This document shows, in pieces, positions 11,923 through 25,600 of a stretch of DNA of 64,000 nucleotides. Each line of letters opens with the position of its first letter. The stretch's first letter is position 1. The DNA is taken from positions 1,550,849 to 1,614,848 of the forward strand of contig JACDOX010000167.1 of assembly GCA_014549065.1 (NCBI GenBank), read 5' to 3'. The notes below the pieces were generated by a model that worked only from the letters and a program-made list of their open reading frames with translations, was not told the origin of the DNA and searched no databases. Source of the stretch: Cardinalis cardinalis. Its lineage: Eukaryota > Chordata > Aves > Passeriformes > Cardinalidae. The translations under genes and the position numbers were made by a program.

Positions 11923-13639
11923 CATACTTACAGTTGCCTTGGAAAACTGAAATGTTTATGACTCAGTCTTTGAGCAAGAGGGCAGGAGGGTTTTTTCCAT
12001 TCTTGGATGTGGCCTCTTGTGCGTCCAACAGCGATGTTTTCCTTCTCCTCTGCTTGCCCTTTCTCTGCTTCATCCCTTCCATTGCAGTTGCTGTGAGCTG
12101 AGCCTCGTGTGCAGTGCAGTCACCCTCACTTTGAGTCAGCCCAGCCATGCCCCTGGAGTGGGCAGGGAATGTCACTTTGCTGCACATCATGGGAGCCAGA
12201 AGCAGTCACCATCCTCGGGCAGTGCATGCTGTGTACACAGTGAACCATTTCAGGGCTGCGCAGTCAGCTCAGCCCTGCAGCTTTTCATCTGCTTAGTTGG
12301 AAGTACATAATTTTTTATTTGAGGTCAGAATGCAACAGTGCTGTGGGTGCCAAGTTCACCAGCCCGTGTATTATGTTATGTGGCAACTTAAGGCTTTCCT
12401 CATGGCAGTGGGGGACTATTAAGTTATTGTGAAACTAGTTATTTAGGTAAATGGTGCTTTGGGGGTAGCACTGATCCTGCTTTGAAAACTAATTTTAATA
12501 GGAGTGAAGCCATTAACACCTTAATATCTACTGTTACCATGGCTGCTCAGAGTGATTCAGAATGATTGTTTGCCAGATAAAAAACTTTTAAAATTTTTTT
12601 TAATAATACTCTTTCTNCTTCTTTTGCCAAGGTTTTGACTGGCGAGAGCTTATATTCCCAGTAAGTGTAGCATCAATATCTGAGTGCTTGAAGAAACAGC
12701 TTTGCTCTTAGAGCTGAGCTCCNACTTCAAACACCCTGAAACCTGAGTCTAGATCAGTTATGTCCAGGCTTTGNTTTAATTCAAGATTTTCTGTGCAGCT
12801 TTATGAGCCTGGCGTATCAGATCCAAGCTGAGCCTTCAGACATGATCCAGGAGCTGCTCTGCTCTTTGTGTTCTGATTTCCCTATGTCTAGAAAATCCAG
12901 CTACTTTTTTGTGCACTTGCTTGGGCAGTACTAAGTATTAGGAGTGGAAGATGCGCATTAAGAGTTGGATTGTAGGGTCATTTCTCCCTTTTTCACAGAA
13001 CTCCAAGTGATTCACATCTCCCTGTTACCCCAGCCTCCTTTGGGGTGCAAACATACTGGAATCCTGAGCTGGAAAGGACTGAAGACAGGCAGCTGGTTGT
13101 GGGCAGGGTTTAGTTTTCCCATAGATGCCTCAGTAGTTGGAGGTATGTGGAACTGAGCCCAGCCCTGTGCAGAGCCGTGCCAGCACTAGCCCTATCTGGG
13201 AGTTGTGACTTTTTATGGAGCTTGTGAGGGCCTCTGTTCCTGGGCAGTGAAGCATCAATTGCCAGCACTAGGATGGATTTGACCTCAGTACTGCAAGTTG
13301 GGAATTCAGATGGNGATTGGGATGGAGGAACCACCTTGCCCAGTATGATTTTTCTAGAAGTGATTACGGATGGTCAGCAATGAGAGAGAGCAGGACACAA
13401 AGTACCCTATTTGGTCTGTTTGTTCCGGGACATTTGCTAGTATTTCGTTTGTTTAATAATCTGAAATGAATCTCTCAAGTGCTTGTCCTGCCTCCCTTTA
13501 ATCTGTAATTCTTCCATTCATAGTACCCTTTGAGAAGTAAGAGGCAGTAAGCAGACTAGAGGAAGATAACAGGAATGTTGAAAGAGGAACTACTGCTCTG
13601 AAGGGAAGTTGTTAGTGAAGATCAGTCTCAAAATGGAAG

Positions 13640-14380
13640 CTGTTCAATACANGAAATAATGCTCTGTGCTCCAAAAAGTAAGACTTCAATAGTGATATTT
13701 CCTAAAGACACAAAGCTANGGAAGCATCCTTAGAGGCTGTTCAGTGTTATTCAGCAGGAAGAGGTGGGATTATTCCTTAAGGAACTATACAGGTGGGAAC
13801 TGGATAGTTCAAAATTGAATGGTTGTGTGCCTGAGAAATGAGCAAAAAGTTCAGCTCTGTCTGAAACCTCACTGGGGGAAGGTGACAGTGGGGGGGGAAA
13901 ACTCAGGGTCTCAGAGTGATGTACAAGATAACTGTCAGCATCTAACATGATGCAGCCATGGAAAAGATACGTGTCATCCAATGGGACACATTGGACAAAG
14001 CATTTCTAGCAGACATGGGGAAATTTTAGGATATTAAGGCATGGGAGACCTTGCTTGGAAGACTGTGAACATTTCCAGTCACTCTCTGAAGGCTGTGTGC
14101 AAACTGGGTCGGGTCCAGAGAAGGAATATGGGTNTGATCAAAGAAATGGAAAGCCTACCTAATGTGAAGTGATTAGAGAACTCAAATGATATGACTTTAA
14201 ACACAGGCTGGATAAATGCTGACGTTAAAGCTCATTTTTGGAACATGAGTGAATAGGGGTGAGCTGTGCATGGATAAAGATAAGCTGGAAATTCAGAGAA
14301 TGTTCTTAAACATCAGAGGACTGAACTCGGGGAATTAATTCTGTTAGAAGACAGCAAGCAACAAGAACTGTCCAACTTTA
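13640..14380 (+). mobile_element. Old, heavily diverged CR1/L3-type LINE remnant (3' part of ORF2 and tail)
   Basis: The order of short matches follows the 3' third of ancient amniote CR1/L3 elements: a CATTGGACAAAGCATTTCTA region, then GGGAGACCTTGC with GAAGACTGTG, then AACTGGGTCGGGTCCAGAGA, then AATGGAAAGCCTACC. All frames are broken by stops, so it is a fossil. The outer limits are approximate. Recognition is by pattern and order of motifs, not by an alignment. Confidence 0.55.
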
Positions 14381-17300
14381 AAAAAAAAAAACAGCGACAA
14401 ATTTCTCCTTTGAAGCCATTTCCTCATTTGGAGGCGTGGCTCCTGCCCTGGGTGGCTAGCCCTGAAGGAATCAGTACTGCTGTTGTCGGCAGTGGGGAGG
14501 GCTCACTGGGACACAGGGTCGTCGTGGTGGGATGGTGAATTCGGATGTTGAGAACGTGTCTGTGACCAGCAAAACCCCACAGACTCCTGGGCCTCTGTCC
14601 TCAGTTCCCCTTGGAAAGCAGTCTCAGTGTGGATCGGTTGGTGATCCCCCAGGGAAATGGGAGGGCTAAGGGCAAGCATTTCCACTGTGCTAACATATGT
14701 TTTTATCAGTCTGCTTGGATTTTTGACCCCTCACCCAAAAGCTCCTGTGTCTGTTCCCACTGAACAGAAAAGATGCCGAGCGTATGTCAGTAACAGTCAG
14801 CCCGCATCGATCTGTGTGTCAGAGAGAGAGATGTTGTTTGACCTTGAAGGAATGGAGAATCATTTTAGTTTTCCTTTTATGATGAAGTTTCATCATCTGC
14901 TTTCCTGTTGGCTCCTGTTTTCTGGTTGCCCCTTGCTCCAGTTGAGCAGACCCATGGTCTTAGTTCCACTCTGACCAACATCCCTCTCTCTGGCATTTCC
15001 CAATCAGCCTGGATGGNGTCGATGCTGGGTGGGGTTGCCATGGGATTTAGATTTCTGCCACGAACAATGGGTGAGCAGGGTGGAAAGTCTGAGCTGCATT
15101 TGCCTTGCTCCTGAGTGGTCCAGCATGTAGGAAAGAGTGAAAATGTCCCTGTGACCAATACAAATGTGGCCAGAATGTATATCCTAGGCANGTTCCTGCT
15201 GTTGCACATGCAGATAGCAAGGCACAGGTTTTCTGCTGTGATGGAGAGCTTGCTGTTGCTTGTACCACCCTCTGTTTGCTCAAGAGGCAAGGACACCCTG
15301 AAAGTAATGAGGTCAAAATGCCCACGCTTTAGGAGGAGGTGTCGCACATCTCCGTTTGCTAGGGTACAGCTCTAAGCTGGAGGCAGCAGGTGGGGCTGCC
15401 TGGCAGTTTCNGGAGTGGGCAAGTTGTGCCCCCCACCTGATGGTGAGAGGTGATTAAAGACCTGTCCTAGCATAGTGCTTGATGTCAAAGCTACAGCCCA
15501 GACAGCTGATTGGAATCTGGGGCTGAGCTGTTTCCAGTTCATGCCTCACTGGAGCAGCTTTGCAGCAAATAGGTGGGAGGCTGGGTCAGCTGGTGGGTGA
15601 TTTTACTGCACAGTTGTGGCAAAAATGGAATGGATTCTTCTTGTACGTGGGCATGNGCTGACCTTAGCAGCCAATTCCTGCATAGTGTATGAAGGAAGAA
15701 GCCCAAGCTCATGAATGAAATGTGTTGGGCTTTCTAACACCCAGTTGATCTATTTGTGACCTAGCTGTTGTCAGCAAGAACTCCAGGTACATGTACAGCT
15801 CACTTCCAGTGTGAGTGCAACACCTGTGGCTCCCCCAGAGTGGTAAGCTTTGCTGCAGCCCAGGACTGGGAGGAGGATGTGCCTCCTTACTGGAATTCAC
15901 AGGTGGGAGATNGGGTTGTGCATTCAGTTCTGACAGCATTTGGTTCTGAAACATGGGGTAAGGAGGCAAGATTGCAAAATTCCTGCCCAGCGCCTGGGAT
16001 GCTTGTGGACAGTGAGACTAATACTGCTTAATAAGGAGTTTTTTCCTGCCAAGCTACCTACACTGCAGGGTGCTGGAGTCTGTGGGAAGCACCTGACCAG
16101 GTGAAGCAAGATGGGAACCCCTGTTACTGCAGGGGCAGGCATGTCTTGACTCCTCCATCTCTCTCACCTTCAGTCTCCAAGGAATACAGTCAGCAGCCCG
16201 CAGAATCCCTGCTTCCCCCTTGCATGACGCTGTGGAGTCAGCCATGCTCCCCTTCTTGCACTGACTCATCTCTGTGATCAAATAGAAGTCATCTCCTAGA
16301 AGACAGTCTGCAAGAAAGGGCTTTGTTCTTCCTTATTAATTAGTACCTGAGATCTCCTGCTGCCTGCAAAGCTTCGGGACAGGCCGTCAGTTCCTAGCGC
16401 TGTTGCTGAGGGAGGCAGACTGGGGAGGGAGATGCNGCAGAGGGGCGTGTGCTGCAGAGGGTCGAGGCCATGTGAGTTTGAGATCTGGGGAACATGCAGA
16501 ATGTATTTTGGGGAGGAGGGTACAGACGTTTATGTTGGGAACAGACCTGTAAATAGGAGTGTTTCTTCAGGAACCCCTTGTCTGCTTCACTGCTCTGTTT
16601 GATTTGAAAGAAAATACCCCCTGACTCCATCTGCTCTGGTGTGTGTGTCTGCTACCCCAGACAGGCGTTGCTGTCAGTGAATTGGTTAATGCCAGTGTCC
16701 TGTGGCAGAGCCAGGGATGGAGGCAAGCACTCAGCCTGCCAGCATTTGTACCTCCTAGCGTCAGCATTGGCAATGCTTGTGGAGGACTGGGGAGGGCACT
16801 GAAATAGTTTCCATTCTCCTCTCTGCTGTGGGAACGAGTCTCCTGGGTAACAAATGCTCCTTGTTCTGCACAGAGCTCCCCAGCTGAAACTCTCTGTCTC
16901 TTTCCTCGCTATTGCTCCCGGACTGTCCCAGCTGAAGGGGCCAGAGATGTCTGCTTGAGCCTGCCTTAATTAACACTGACAGTACAATGGGACTGGCCAA
17001 ACGGGGGTCTTGGGGCTGCACACTAATGGGAGCACAGTAAATAGTCTCATTTACAGCAGCTTGGCTGGAGCAGAGCCTGCCAGGACTGGCTTTCTGCTTG
17101 CTGCAATGGCCAGGCATGGAGGTAGGTCCCTCACTCCTGCATCTCCTGGGGGTTTGTCCCTGCCTCTTGAACAGGACCAGCTGGTGGGGTGGGTCCCAAG
17201 CATCCCAGGAAAGGTGGGCAGTGGGCTGGGGAGCAAAAAGTGCTGCTGATAGGACCNATACATTGACTTCTTGGGAAGGACCTGGCCTGTGGAGCCTGAC

Positions 17301-18985
17301 CTCTGGGACTGGTGGAGGGACCATTCACTGTGGCTTGGAGGTGAGTAGCGGAGCTGCATCTGTGATGCTGGCACCAGTGCATTGCAAACAGTCTGCACAG
17401 CCTACAGTCCAAGGCCCTTTCTNTTTTCCAATGGAATGGTCTCTAAGCTGGGAGAAATCCTGGACTCCTGCCTCTGAAGCCCTTGGTAGGAACCACCCCC
17501 CAGTCCCATGTCTTTCTGAGAAAAATCTGATTTAAATATTTCTTGAAGAGACACTTAAAAAGTTTGTATCTGAGAAAATTGGCATCCACTTCCAGTAATA
17601 AGTCTAACACTTTTCTGTCATAGCTTTTTATGTCATAAGTTTTTTTTTATTTGACCTCTCCAGAGGCAGAAGTTTCTGTAAAGTTTTACGTTGTCTGGGT
17701 TGTTGTATTTGTGTTACTTGTTTGCTGCTTTGGGTACATCATGGCATAAAGTAAAAAGTACTCAGCCATGTGGCAGTCCTTAATTTCTTAGAAATCTGTG
17801 TGCATGTAACAATTTTACACCTTCTCTGCTTTGCTCTGATCTGCTCACTTACCACAGAGCCTCACTTCAGGAGGCTAGGGTCCACAGGTTTTGCTTTTTC
17901 CAGTGTGGGTGCTCCAATTTCTGGGCTGTGCTTGGCTCTACGCAGGGCAGTAGGCACGGGGCTGGATGAGAAAGGGCAGTAATGTGAGTGGTCCCTCCAA
18001 ATGGATGCTGCTCCAGTGCTAGAAACATCTGCCCTGGGACAGCACAGGCCAGAGCATAGCTGAGTTTCTGGGGTGTGTGGTTATGGCCCAGTGGGTAGAA
18101 AAGCAAAAGCAGCCATGTTTATCCCTTGCACAGCTACTGTGCCCTGTCAGGAGCTGCACTACTCCGCCTATGGAGCAAGTTCCATCTCCTCTTCTCACCA
18201 GCTGCCTCTGGAAAGGCAGATATGGAAAAACCCTTCCATTTAGCAAGAGAGCCTGAGCTTTGCAGGTGGTGACCCCCTGTTTCAGGTAGGAAGATCTGCT
18301 CTGAGTTGCGAGATGCTGGGATCTGGCCCAGGTCATGGGCTTTAATCACAGACTGCAGCTAAGAGTTGGTGGGACCTTGATTTGAGGTCCCCTGTGAGAG
18401 CAGGGACTGCGGAATCCTGCTCCTGCCAGGTGGGTTCAGCACTGTGGGAAGTGGTGGTGGTTGTGTCTTGCTCTGGATTTGTCTGCATTTGAGAGATGCT
18501 GTATAGATACTGTTGATGGAGCCGTCTAGGGCAAGGCACTACAGAAATTTAAAGAAGCTTCAGGAAGCTTCTTGCAGCCTTCCCATCCTCCTCCTCCTCC
18601 TCTGCATTGCTTTGCAGACTGCCATTTTATCTCCAAGGGTTCTAGCTGCCATTATCAACCTCAGGAACACTCCAGTCCCTTTTGCTTTCCTTTGCAAAGA
18701 CAAGGTGAAGAGATCAGGCAGCCTGCAAGCACACAGCATCCGAAATCCAGTCTCATCACAAAATAGGATGCTGCAGCTCAATTTTACGGCACAGGCTTCA
18801 ATCTTTTTATTTCTCTCAATGCTGCCTACCTGATTTCCCTGTTGCTGTAAGAATCAATCCTCCATCATCCCCTCCTTTTCTGCTCCCTCCCATCCGCTGC
18901 CTTGTCTGAGGTTCCACAGGGACTGACTGCGAGCTGAAGTGGCGGTGCTGTGGGCATGCTTGCTCCTTCACACGCAGCAACGTCA
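14381..18985. other. Non-coding, nothing recognised
   Basis: The longest frame (minus strand 16761-17324, 187 codons) has no domain, contains an N, and shows no splice or homology support. A TTAATTAA motif occurs at 16966. No repeat family recognised. Confidence 0.55.
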
Positions 18986-19009
18986 CAGCAGCAGCAGCAG
19001 CAGCAGCAG
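18986..19009. repeat. (CAG)8 trinucleotide repeat
   Basis: Eight perfect CAG units just 5' of the CpG-rich candidate promoter at 19.1 kb. No conserved protein frame runs through it, so a glutamine or serine tract is not supported. Confidence 0.95.
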
Positions 19010-19099
19010 GAGCATCGGAGATGTGATTGCGCAGACCCTCTGCATTGCCAGGGATGCAGCTGTGAAGAAAAAAAAAAAAAATCAGAAAAAGAAAAAATT

Positions 19100-19620
19100 G
19101 ACTCTATGTTTCCCACAGCATCCTGGTGAGAGAGCACAGAGCCTTCTGGAATCTGAGCGCTCAGGAGTGCTGGAGCAGAGTGTGTTCGCTCACGGGAGAC
19201 GGGGGACGAAGGATCCGTGGAAAGGTGAGGTGGACGAATTATCAGGGTGGGTGTCAGCNGTGCTGTTGGTTTTCAGGCCGCTCGGTGGCCGGTTTGTTTT
19301 TGCGGAGGTTGCCAGCTAGCCGATGAAGCTTAAGGATTTTAGGATTGCTTTGTCTCTTCAGAGGCTGCATTGCTTTGGAGCTGGCTGTGGCTGTCATGGA
19401 TGTGGATGGGAGCGAGCGAGGAGGCTGTGGCTGCCGTGCAGAATGTGTGTTTGTCCATTGTAGCTGTGAAACAGCAGCTGTCATGTCCGGGGCTGGCTGT
19501 GCAGAGGCGAGTTGTGCTTCGCCCTGGCAGTGCCTCTGCACAGCTCTCCATTGTGCCTGCCATGGCAGCCGAGCCCGCACGGATTGGGATTGTTGTGGTC
19601 CCGCCGCTGCCATGCTCCCC
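19100..19620 (+). promoter_or_regulatory. CpG-rich stretch with a strong splice donor: candidate RUSC2 promoter/non-coding first exon
   Basis: CpG dinucleotides are dense from about 19140 to 19620 compared with the CpG-poor flanks. Within it a possible non-coding exon ends in AAAG at 19224 followed by GTGAGG, a strong donor, and an eight-copy CAG run and a CRE-like CGTCA lie just upstream near 18981. Mammalian RUSC2 has a non-coding first exon far upstream of the ATG exon, so a donor here, 19 kb before the acceptor at 38120, would fit. This is inference; no transcript evidence is available. Confidence 0.33.
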
Positions 19621-22600
19621 GAGCATCCCTGGCGGTGATGCTGCTGTGCAGCTCAAAAGCTGTTTTGACAGACAGCACTTGCATGAAAAGACAGAGACAA
19701 AGGGCTCAGGCAGAGGAAAGGTTGCTCTCACTGTGGCTTTTGCCTTCTTTTTACGGCTTTTTTTTTTTTTCTTCTTTTTTCCCTCCCCTAAATACTGGTA
19801 AATAGTTTGTTCAAAAGGCATTAGGGTAAATATCATGGCATGTAAAACGCTGTCCATCTGCTGAGGGATACACGGGCTCTGTGCAGGCTGGAGCCCTTTG
19901 TGTTGCCAGGGTGTGTCTGTGCTGGCTGTGTAAATGGATGCCCTCTCCCTGCCTCTTTTCAGAGATCAGATGAGAAAAGTTATCTAGGAGTGGAGGAATT
20001 ACTGCTTTTAATTACTGAAATGAGGGGTCCGGGCTGGGTACCAGTTACTGGAGCTTAATTACATGGTCTTGTTTGTAGCCAAATCCCTCTTTTCCCTCCC
20101 TGCTTTCCTTCTTCTTCCTCCCTCCCCCACCCTCTGCACAAATCCTTCCATTAAATTGCCTCTGCAAATAGGAGAAAGGCTTGAACAAAGAGAAGGATGT
20201 ATGTGGGATAGGGATATAGATGCTGGGGGGACAATGTTCAGCATGACAGTGAGAACAATAAAGCAAAAGTATAAAATAATGAGATTTTGGTATACATGTT
20301 AAAGTGACGTGGCTGTAGGGGAATGTGCAAATGGAAATGTCATAACAAAAGGAGATAATCAAGTAGCAAATCCAGCCTTTTGGGGTTACAGAAAATGCTG
20401 AGCATGTGGGGTTGCAATTGCAGGATTTTGGGTGAATCTGAAGTAAATGGGAGTCACAGAGTGACATATCACACAAGGTGTGGATTGATGGGTGTCATAA
20501 AGGTNTACTAGAGTACAAGGGAAGTAGAGATCTGTATTTTTATCTCCACACACCTGCAGCCTTTTATACCAGTGTTGCTAAAGAGTGAGCTTGGCAGGTC
20601 TTACCTATTTNCGAAAATTTTTTCCCATTTGCCAGTGACCCAAGAATAATTCAGACAAAGCTTTTTAGGCCTATAAAGAGCAACAGGATGACAGGAAAAA
20701 TGTAGATAAAATGGTAGATGTTTAGCAGAGCTGCAGAGGAGCCGTGGAAAGAGGAGGCAGCTGAGAGGCATTGCAGGGCTGGGGGAGCAGGAGGTTTGGG
20801 TCAGAGACCAGTGGGAGAGCGCACAGAGGGGAAATTCAGGGTTGTCATTGTCAGGGAATGCAAATGTGTTGTTTCTGTTGTCATTCTCCAGCCTCTCACT
20901 GTGTTCCCCGAGACGCTCAGTGCTGTGTGCAGCCCTGCAGGGTTTGTGGGGGTGGGGGTGATCCTCAGCACAGCCTTTTCTGCAGTAGTTCTCCGGAGGA
21001 ACCATTTTGATGCTGCAGGTTCTCATTTGGTTGCTTCCTCTCCNTCCCTATGGAGTGACAAGGCTCCACTGCCTTTATCCCCAGTAATGAAGGCAAACCC
21101 AGAGTTTCAGTGCAGGGTGCCAGGGGAGGAGGAGAGGGCTTCCAGCAAAATCTCAAAGTGGCACATTGCCCTTTTGCAGATTGATGACAGTGTCCTGGAA
21201 GCAACATAAGGCTTCCTGAACTGCAGCTCCTTCTCACCCCTGTCTTGCTCTTGGACCTGGGAAAACCTCTCTGTGTCTCCCAGAATCCAGCCCTTTCAGG
21301 CTGATGGGAGCAGGGAGCGGGATGTCTCCTGCAGGTGTGCACCAGGCTGGGTTTGTGGTGCTGCTGCAGAGCAGGTTCCTATGGGAGATGGGTAACAACA
21401 GCATGACTGTGTGCAGCACNTCATGGGCTGGAGGGCAGGATGTGCAACAGAATGTACAGGACACACATACCTGCATATGTATATATGTGTGTACAATGCC
21501 TGCCTAAAGGAATTAAAAAAAGGTGATGCAGCCTCCTCTGTGTGGGGTAGGGGTGTCCCCAGGGCATACAGGCTGTGCCTGGCTAGTAGGTACCACTCCT
21601 ACAAGAACATCTGTTAAGCAGTGAGAGTGCACAGGTAATCTCTGCCTTGAGACACTTGAAATATGGGCAAGAGGTTCTGGTGACTGGAAGTGACTGAAAT
21701 CATCCACAGGACAAGGCTGTTGTTGTGTCACTGCATCGATGCAGATGATGGAGATAAAGTGCAGCTGGATCTCTAGATACAAGGGACCTGGACCTGCATT
21801 GCAGGAAGTGCAGGTGGCCCAGGAGAATATGCTGTGAACTCAGGAATGGCCTGCCCACAGCTCCATTACTGCTTGTCCNGTGTCTGAGGCTGTGTGAGCA
21901 AACAAAGAACAAATTTTTAGTCCCAGACATCTAAATTTTCTTCCAGTCTGATGTTCCTGGTGAGTAAAGATCTCACTCTGGTGTGGTTCCTGATACCCAG
22001 ACTCTCTGACTTTTGCCACCCCTTCTTGTGCTTTGGCCCTTTGTTTTTAATTTAATTCCCTGTCTTATTTTTCTTTTCTAGTGTTTTCTGAAAGACTTAT
22101 GTAATAGTAAGGGCAGGTTGATAAATCTAACATGGGTCACTTTCTCTGCCTTTGCAGAACAGCTAAAGACTTTTACCTTTAATATTTGTCAGCCACATGG
22201 TTTCACCTTTTTCCTTTCTTTTCTAATGGATATTTTTATCAATAGTGCAGTTGCCAGCTGTGAGCAACCAGCGATTCTTTCATTGTTCTGGGATCAAGAA
22301 TATCCTGTCCTTCTGACTTGAGTGCTTTCATCTTTTTGAATTTGTTTCCAGTCAAAAGCTAATTTCCTTTTCTGCGCCTTCTTTCCCCTCTATTATCCAA
22401 CCTGTCATTGCTGCAGCTTCAATATTTNTTTTGCCAAAACAGCACTGAAGGTGCTGTTTTTCTTACCACTAATATCCTTCTTGGTGTGGTTACTCATTCA
22501 GCAGAGTATTTTCCGCAGTACTTCTCCAAGCTGTTTGTTCTTGTTGGCGTTATAACTGTTTGCTCTGACGTGCCTGAGATCTGCTCTTTAAAAATTAAAA

Positions 22601-25600
22601 ACATTTCATTTCAGCTCTNTTTGCTTTTTACCATTCTGTTTAATATAAACTGGGTCAGCTTGAGATGTTCAATCCAAAGCAACTTCTGTATCATGGGTGC
22701 TGGGTGAAAACTCATCTCAGTAGGCACGGTTCTGATTGTTGAACCCAAAAAAAGTAAATCCAGTGTAAGAGATGTGGAGATCTCTGCTGATACTTGAGAG
22801 GTGGAGAATTGGAGATGGAGGTACCTTCCTGTCAGCTGTGGAATCAAGGCCTGTACTGGACAAGATTTTGTCCTCATGCTTGTGGAAACCATTGGAATCN
22901 GACTGGCAGTGGAAAACCTCATTTGTCTTCTACCTCTGCTGCTTCATGGGCAGTGTTCTGATGGGGATAAAGTGCTTCTGGTTGGCCAGTCCATAAGCCN
23001 AAAAGAGCCAGAAGCCCACCAACACATTCCAGCTGTGCGAGAGGCTGCAAGATAAGGCTTGAAGAAGCTGAGAGAGCTTGGCTGGCAGGGGGTGAAATCT
23101 GTAGCAGTGATCAATGACAGCAAACCTTAGCAGGGATTTGCCATTGTTATATTATCTGCCAGGCAGGTTCCCTGCATGCCCTCACACTCATCTCAAAATT
23201 GCTTACTCTCCAATAAGAAAGAAATGGGTGGTCAAAATACCTCTGGTCTCTGATTCTGCTTCAGTTTTCTCTCTTTATGAAAATGATTTTAATATTTGTT
23301 TTCTGAAAAAAAGTGGGTCAAAGCCAGGACATATGTATTAAGATGAGCACAAAAGCAGGCTGGCCCACAAGCTCTTTGTTTCCTCAACACAGTTGTGTTG
23401 CAGCCTCAGGATCATGTAGAAAGTATTTTTTTCTGCCCTTCAGACACACGCAAGTACTTCTTACTGGGCAAGGCTGTTGGTTGCTAAATTTACAGGTAGT
23501 GGGATTAAAAACCCAACCAAAACCTGCTGTGTTTGTTAACTGCTGTGAATGGGATGGAGGGGGAAGGCAGACCTGTANTGTTGGTGACTGGCCATAATGA
23601 GGCTGATGGCAACTTCTTGCTCATGCTCAAGTTCTGAGTTTGGGCTCCTGGAAGAGTGACCATGTGTTTGGTTTTTGGGCAGTGCTGAGGCTGTGGGGCT
23701 GGCAGTACCTTTGAGTGATCAATATTTGAGTCATATTGGCGATGCTTTGTACTGATGCTTGGCAGGTGATGAGGAACTGGCCTTGCCACCAAGCTGCCAC
23801 TCTGTGTTCCAACACAAAATGCTCTCTGGAAGCAGAGAACAAATGTCACTGCCCTGTTATGCTTTTGGGGACAGTGTCAGAGATATCTCACAGTGTATAA
23901 ATGATACCAGTTCTTTTTGGGAGGAAGGGAGTTTCTGCTCTGGGAGTTGTAGGGAAAAAATATTCAATTAAAGCCTGTATGGAAGACCCTAGCAAATATC
24001 AGGTTTTCAGCTGATACTTTCCTCAGACCCTCTGTTACCTCAGACTAGAGTCCTTGCTTCCTACTCGATTTATACTAATCTCATCAGTTTGACTCCAGAA
24101 CCTCACCTTGTTCTTTACAAACTCACAGTAACTGCCANTGCCTGTGGAAGAACATGCCCTGAATGCTTTCAGTGTGCTTGTTCTTTTCTGTCTGGTGTGC
24201 CTGNACTGGTGCAGAACCAGCCACATGGCTGCTTTGCCTCCTTTTGCCTGTCGGCCCAATTCACCTGGGTTGTTTTGCAAGATGACTTCTTTTGGTCCCT
24301 CTCTGGGGTTCCTATGGCAAAGAGTAGGGCTGTGTGCCTCAGGCCTCATTGTCACATGTAAGCCCCTGTGTAAGCTCAGATGGCATAGCTGTACTCCCAG
24401 ATGCCCTTCTTAGCAGGGAGAATGACCTGTCTTGATTATTGTGCTAGCACAATTTTCTGCCCTTAGCAGGCAAGTTCATTACAATGTNTGCTTACATGGT
24501 GTTTTTTCCTGTAGTCCCACCCTCAAACCTTTTCCAGTAACTCAGGTGGCAAAATTATAAGCCCACACAAGGAGAAGATCCAGTGGGAGGAGTAAATATT
24601 TCATATCTCTGGTCCCAAGATGCTGTTGACCCACACAGTGTATCTTCCTTGGCTTGGCCCAGTTCATTCTGATGATTGATACCTGGAGTGACACATCTGC
24701 CTGGGGTTGGATTTTCTCTGGTCGACCTCCCCTTCACCACTTGGTCTCCTGTGAGTTGCTGTTGTGGCTTCCAAGGGGTTTCTTGCCCAAGTATGTCTTA
24801 GCCTGAGCAGTGATTGTAGCTCCCTTCAGAAAACCAGCTAGAGGATTTCAGCATGCATCTGCACTCAGGCATTTCCTACTGGCAACATGCTGCTCTCACT
24901 TGTCCATAGTCAGTGGCATCTAACTTACTGTACTGCTGAGATTTGGCATCTAATTTATTCTACTGTCCTCCAGCTGCAGGTTGCAGTGCTTGGAATGTTG
25001 TTGAGGAAAGCATTGTCCTTACACAGATGTCTCCTCCACTTTCAGCCCCTTGTCATGTCCCTCATTTTCATTTCCATAGGGCCTTGCTATTTATAATTAC
25101 TGTATAAAGCACTCTGAAGGTGGTGACTGCTTATTACAGTNAGCCTGACAGCTTGTTTGTTCCCACGTGCTCTCAGAGTGGCTGGTTTTGGTGGAGCACT
25201 TGGTCAGAGGAGAGGTGAGGAGCATGGAGCCCAGGGTGACCTCCAGCATCCCTGACCCTGGTGAGGAGGGATGCCCAGTCCGTAGCACAACAGGAGAGGA
25301 GGAGGGGGGAAAACTGCATGAGAACAGGTGTGTCCTGGCACTGACAGGCAGTGGCATGGGCATGGTTGNTGCACAAAGGTGGCAGTGCTCCAGCCACTGC
25401 CATTCAATTTATGCTTGGTCGTATCTGGTTGAGACACCAGGAGTCATTTTGGATCTGCTGAGGTTTCTGTAATCTCTGGTTTTCTTGGTGATTTTGCAAA
25501 AATTTCAGAGACTCCACAGAATATTTCCGTCTCCATAACCCTGGCATCTCCCGGGCTTTGTGCCTGGTGACATGATTTGGTACCCCAAGGCAGAGAAACA

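Larger units (their letters stand above)
5886..13639. other. Non-coding, with two CR1 fragments
   Basis: No gene seen outside the CR1 pieces at 8311 and 11833. An AT-rich patch at about 9700-9770 carries TTAATTAA (9714), GATAAG (9731) and CAGCTG (9682), typical enhancer motifs, but without cross-species comparison this cannot be called. Confidence 0.55.

Noticed and set aside
16761..17324. 187-codon minus-strand frame
   Set aside because: No domain, no conserved start context and overlapping frames of similar length on the other strand, which points to chance in stop-poor sequence.
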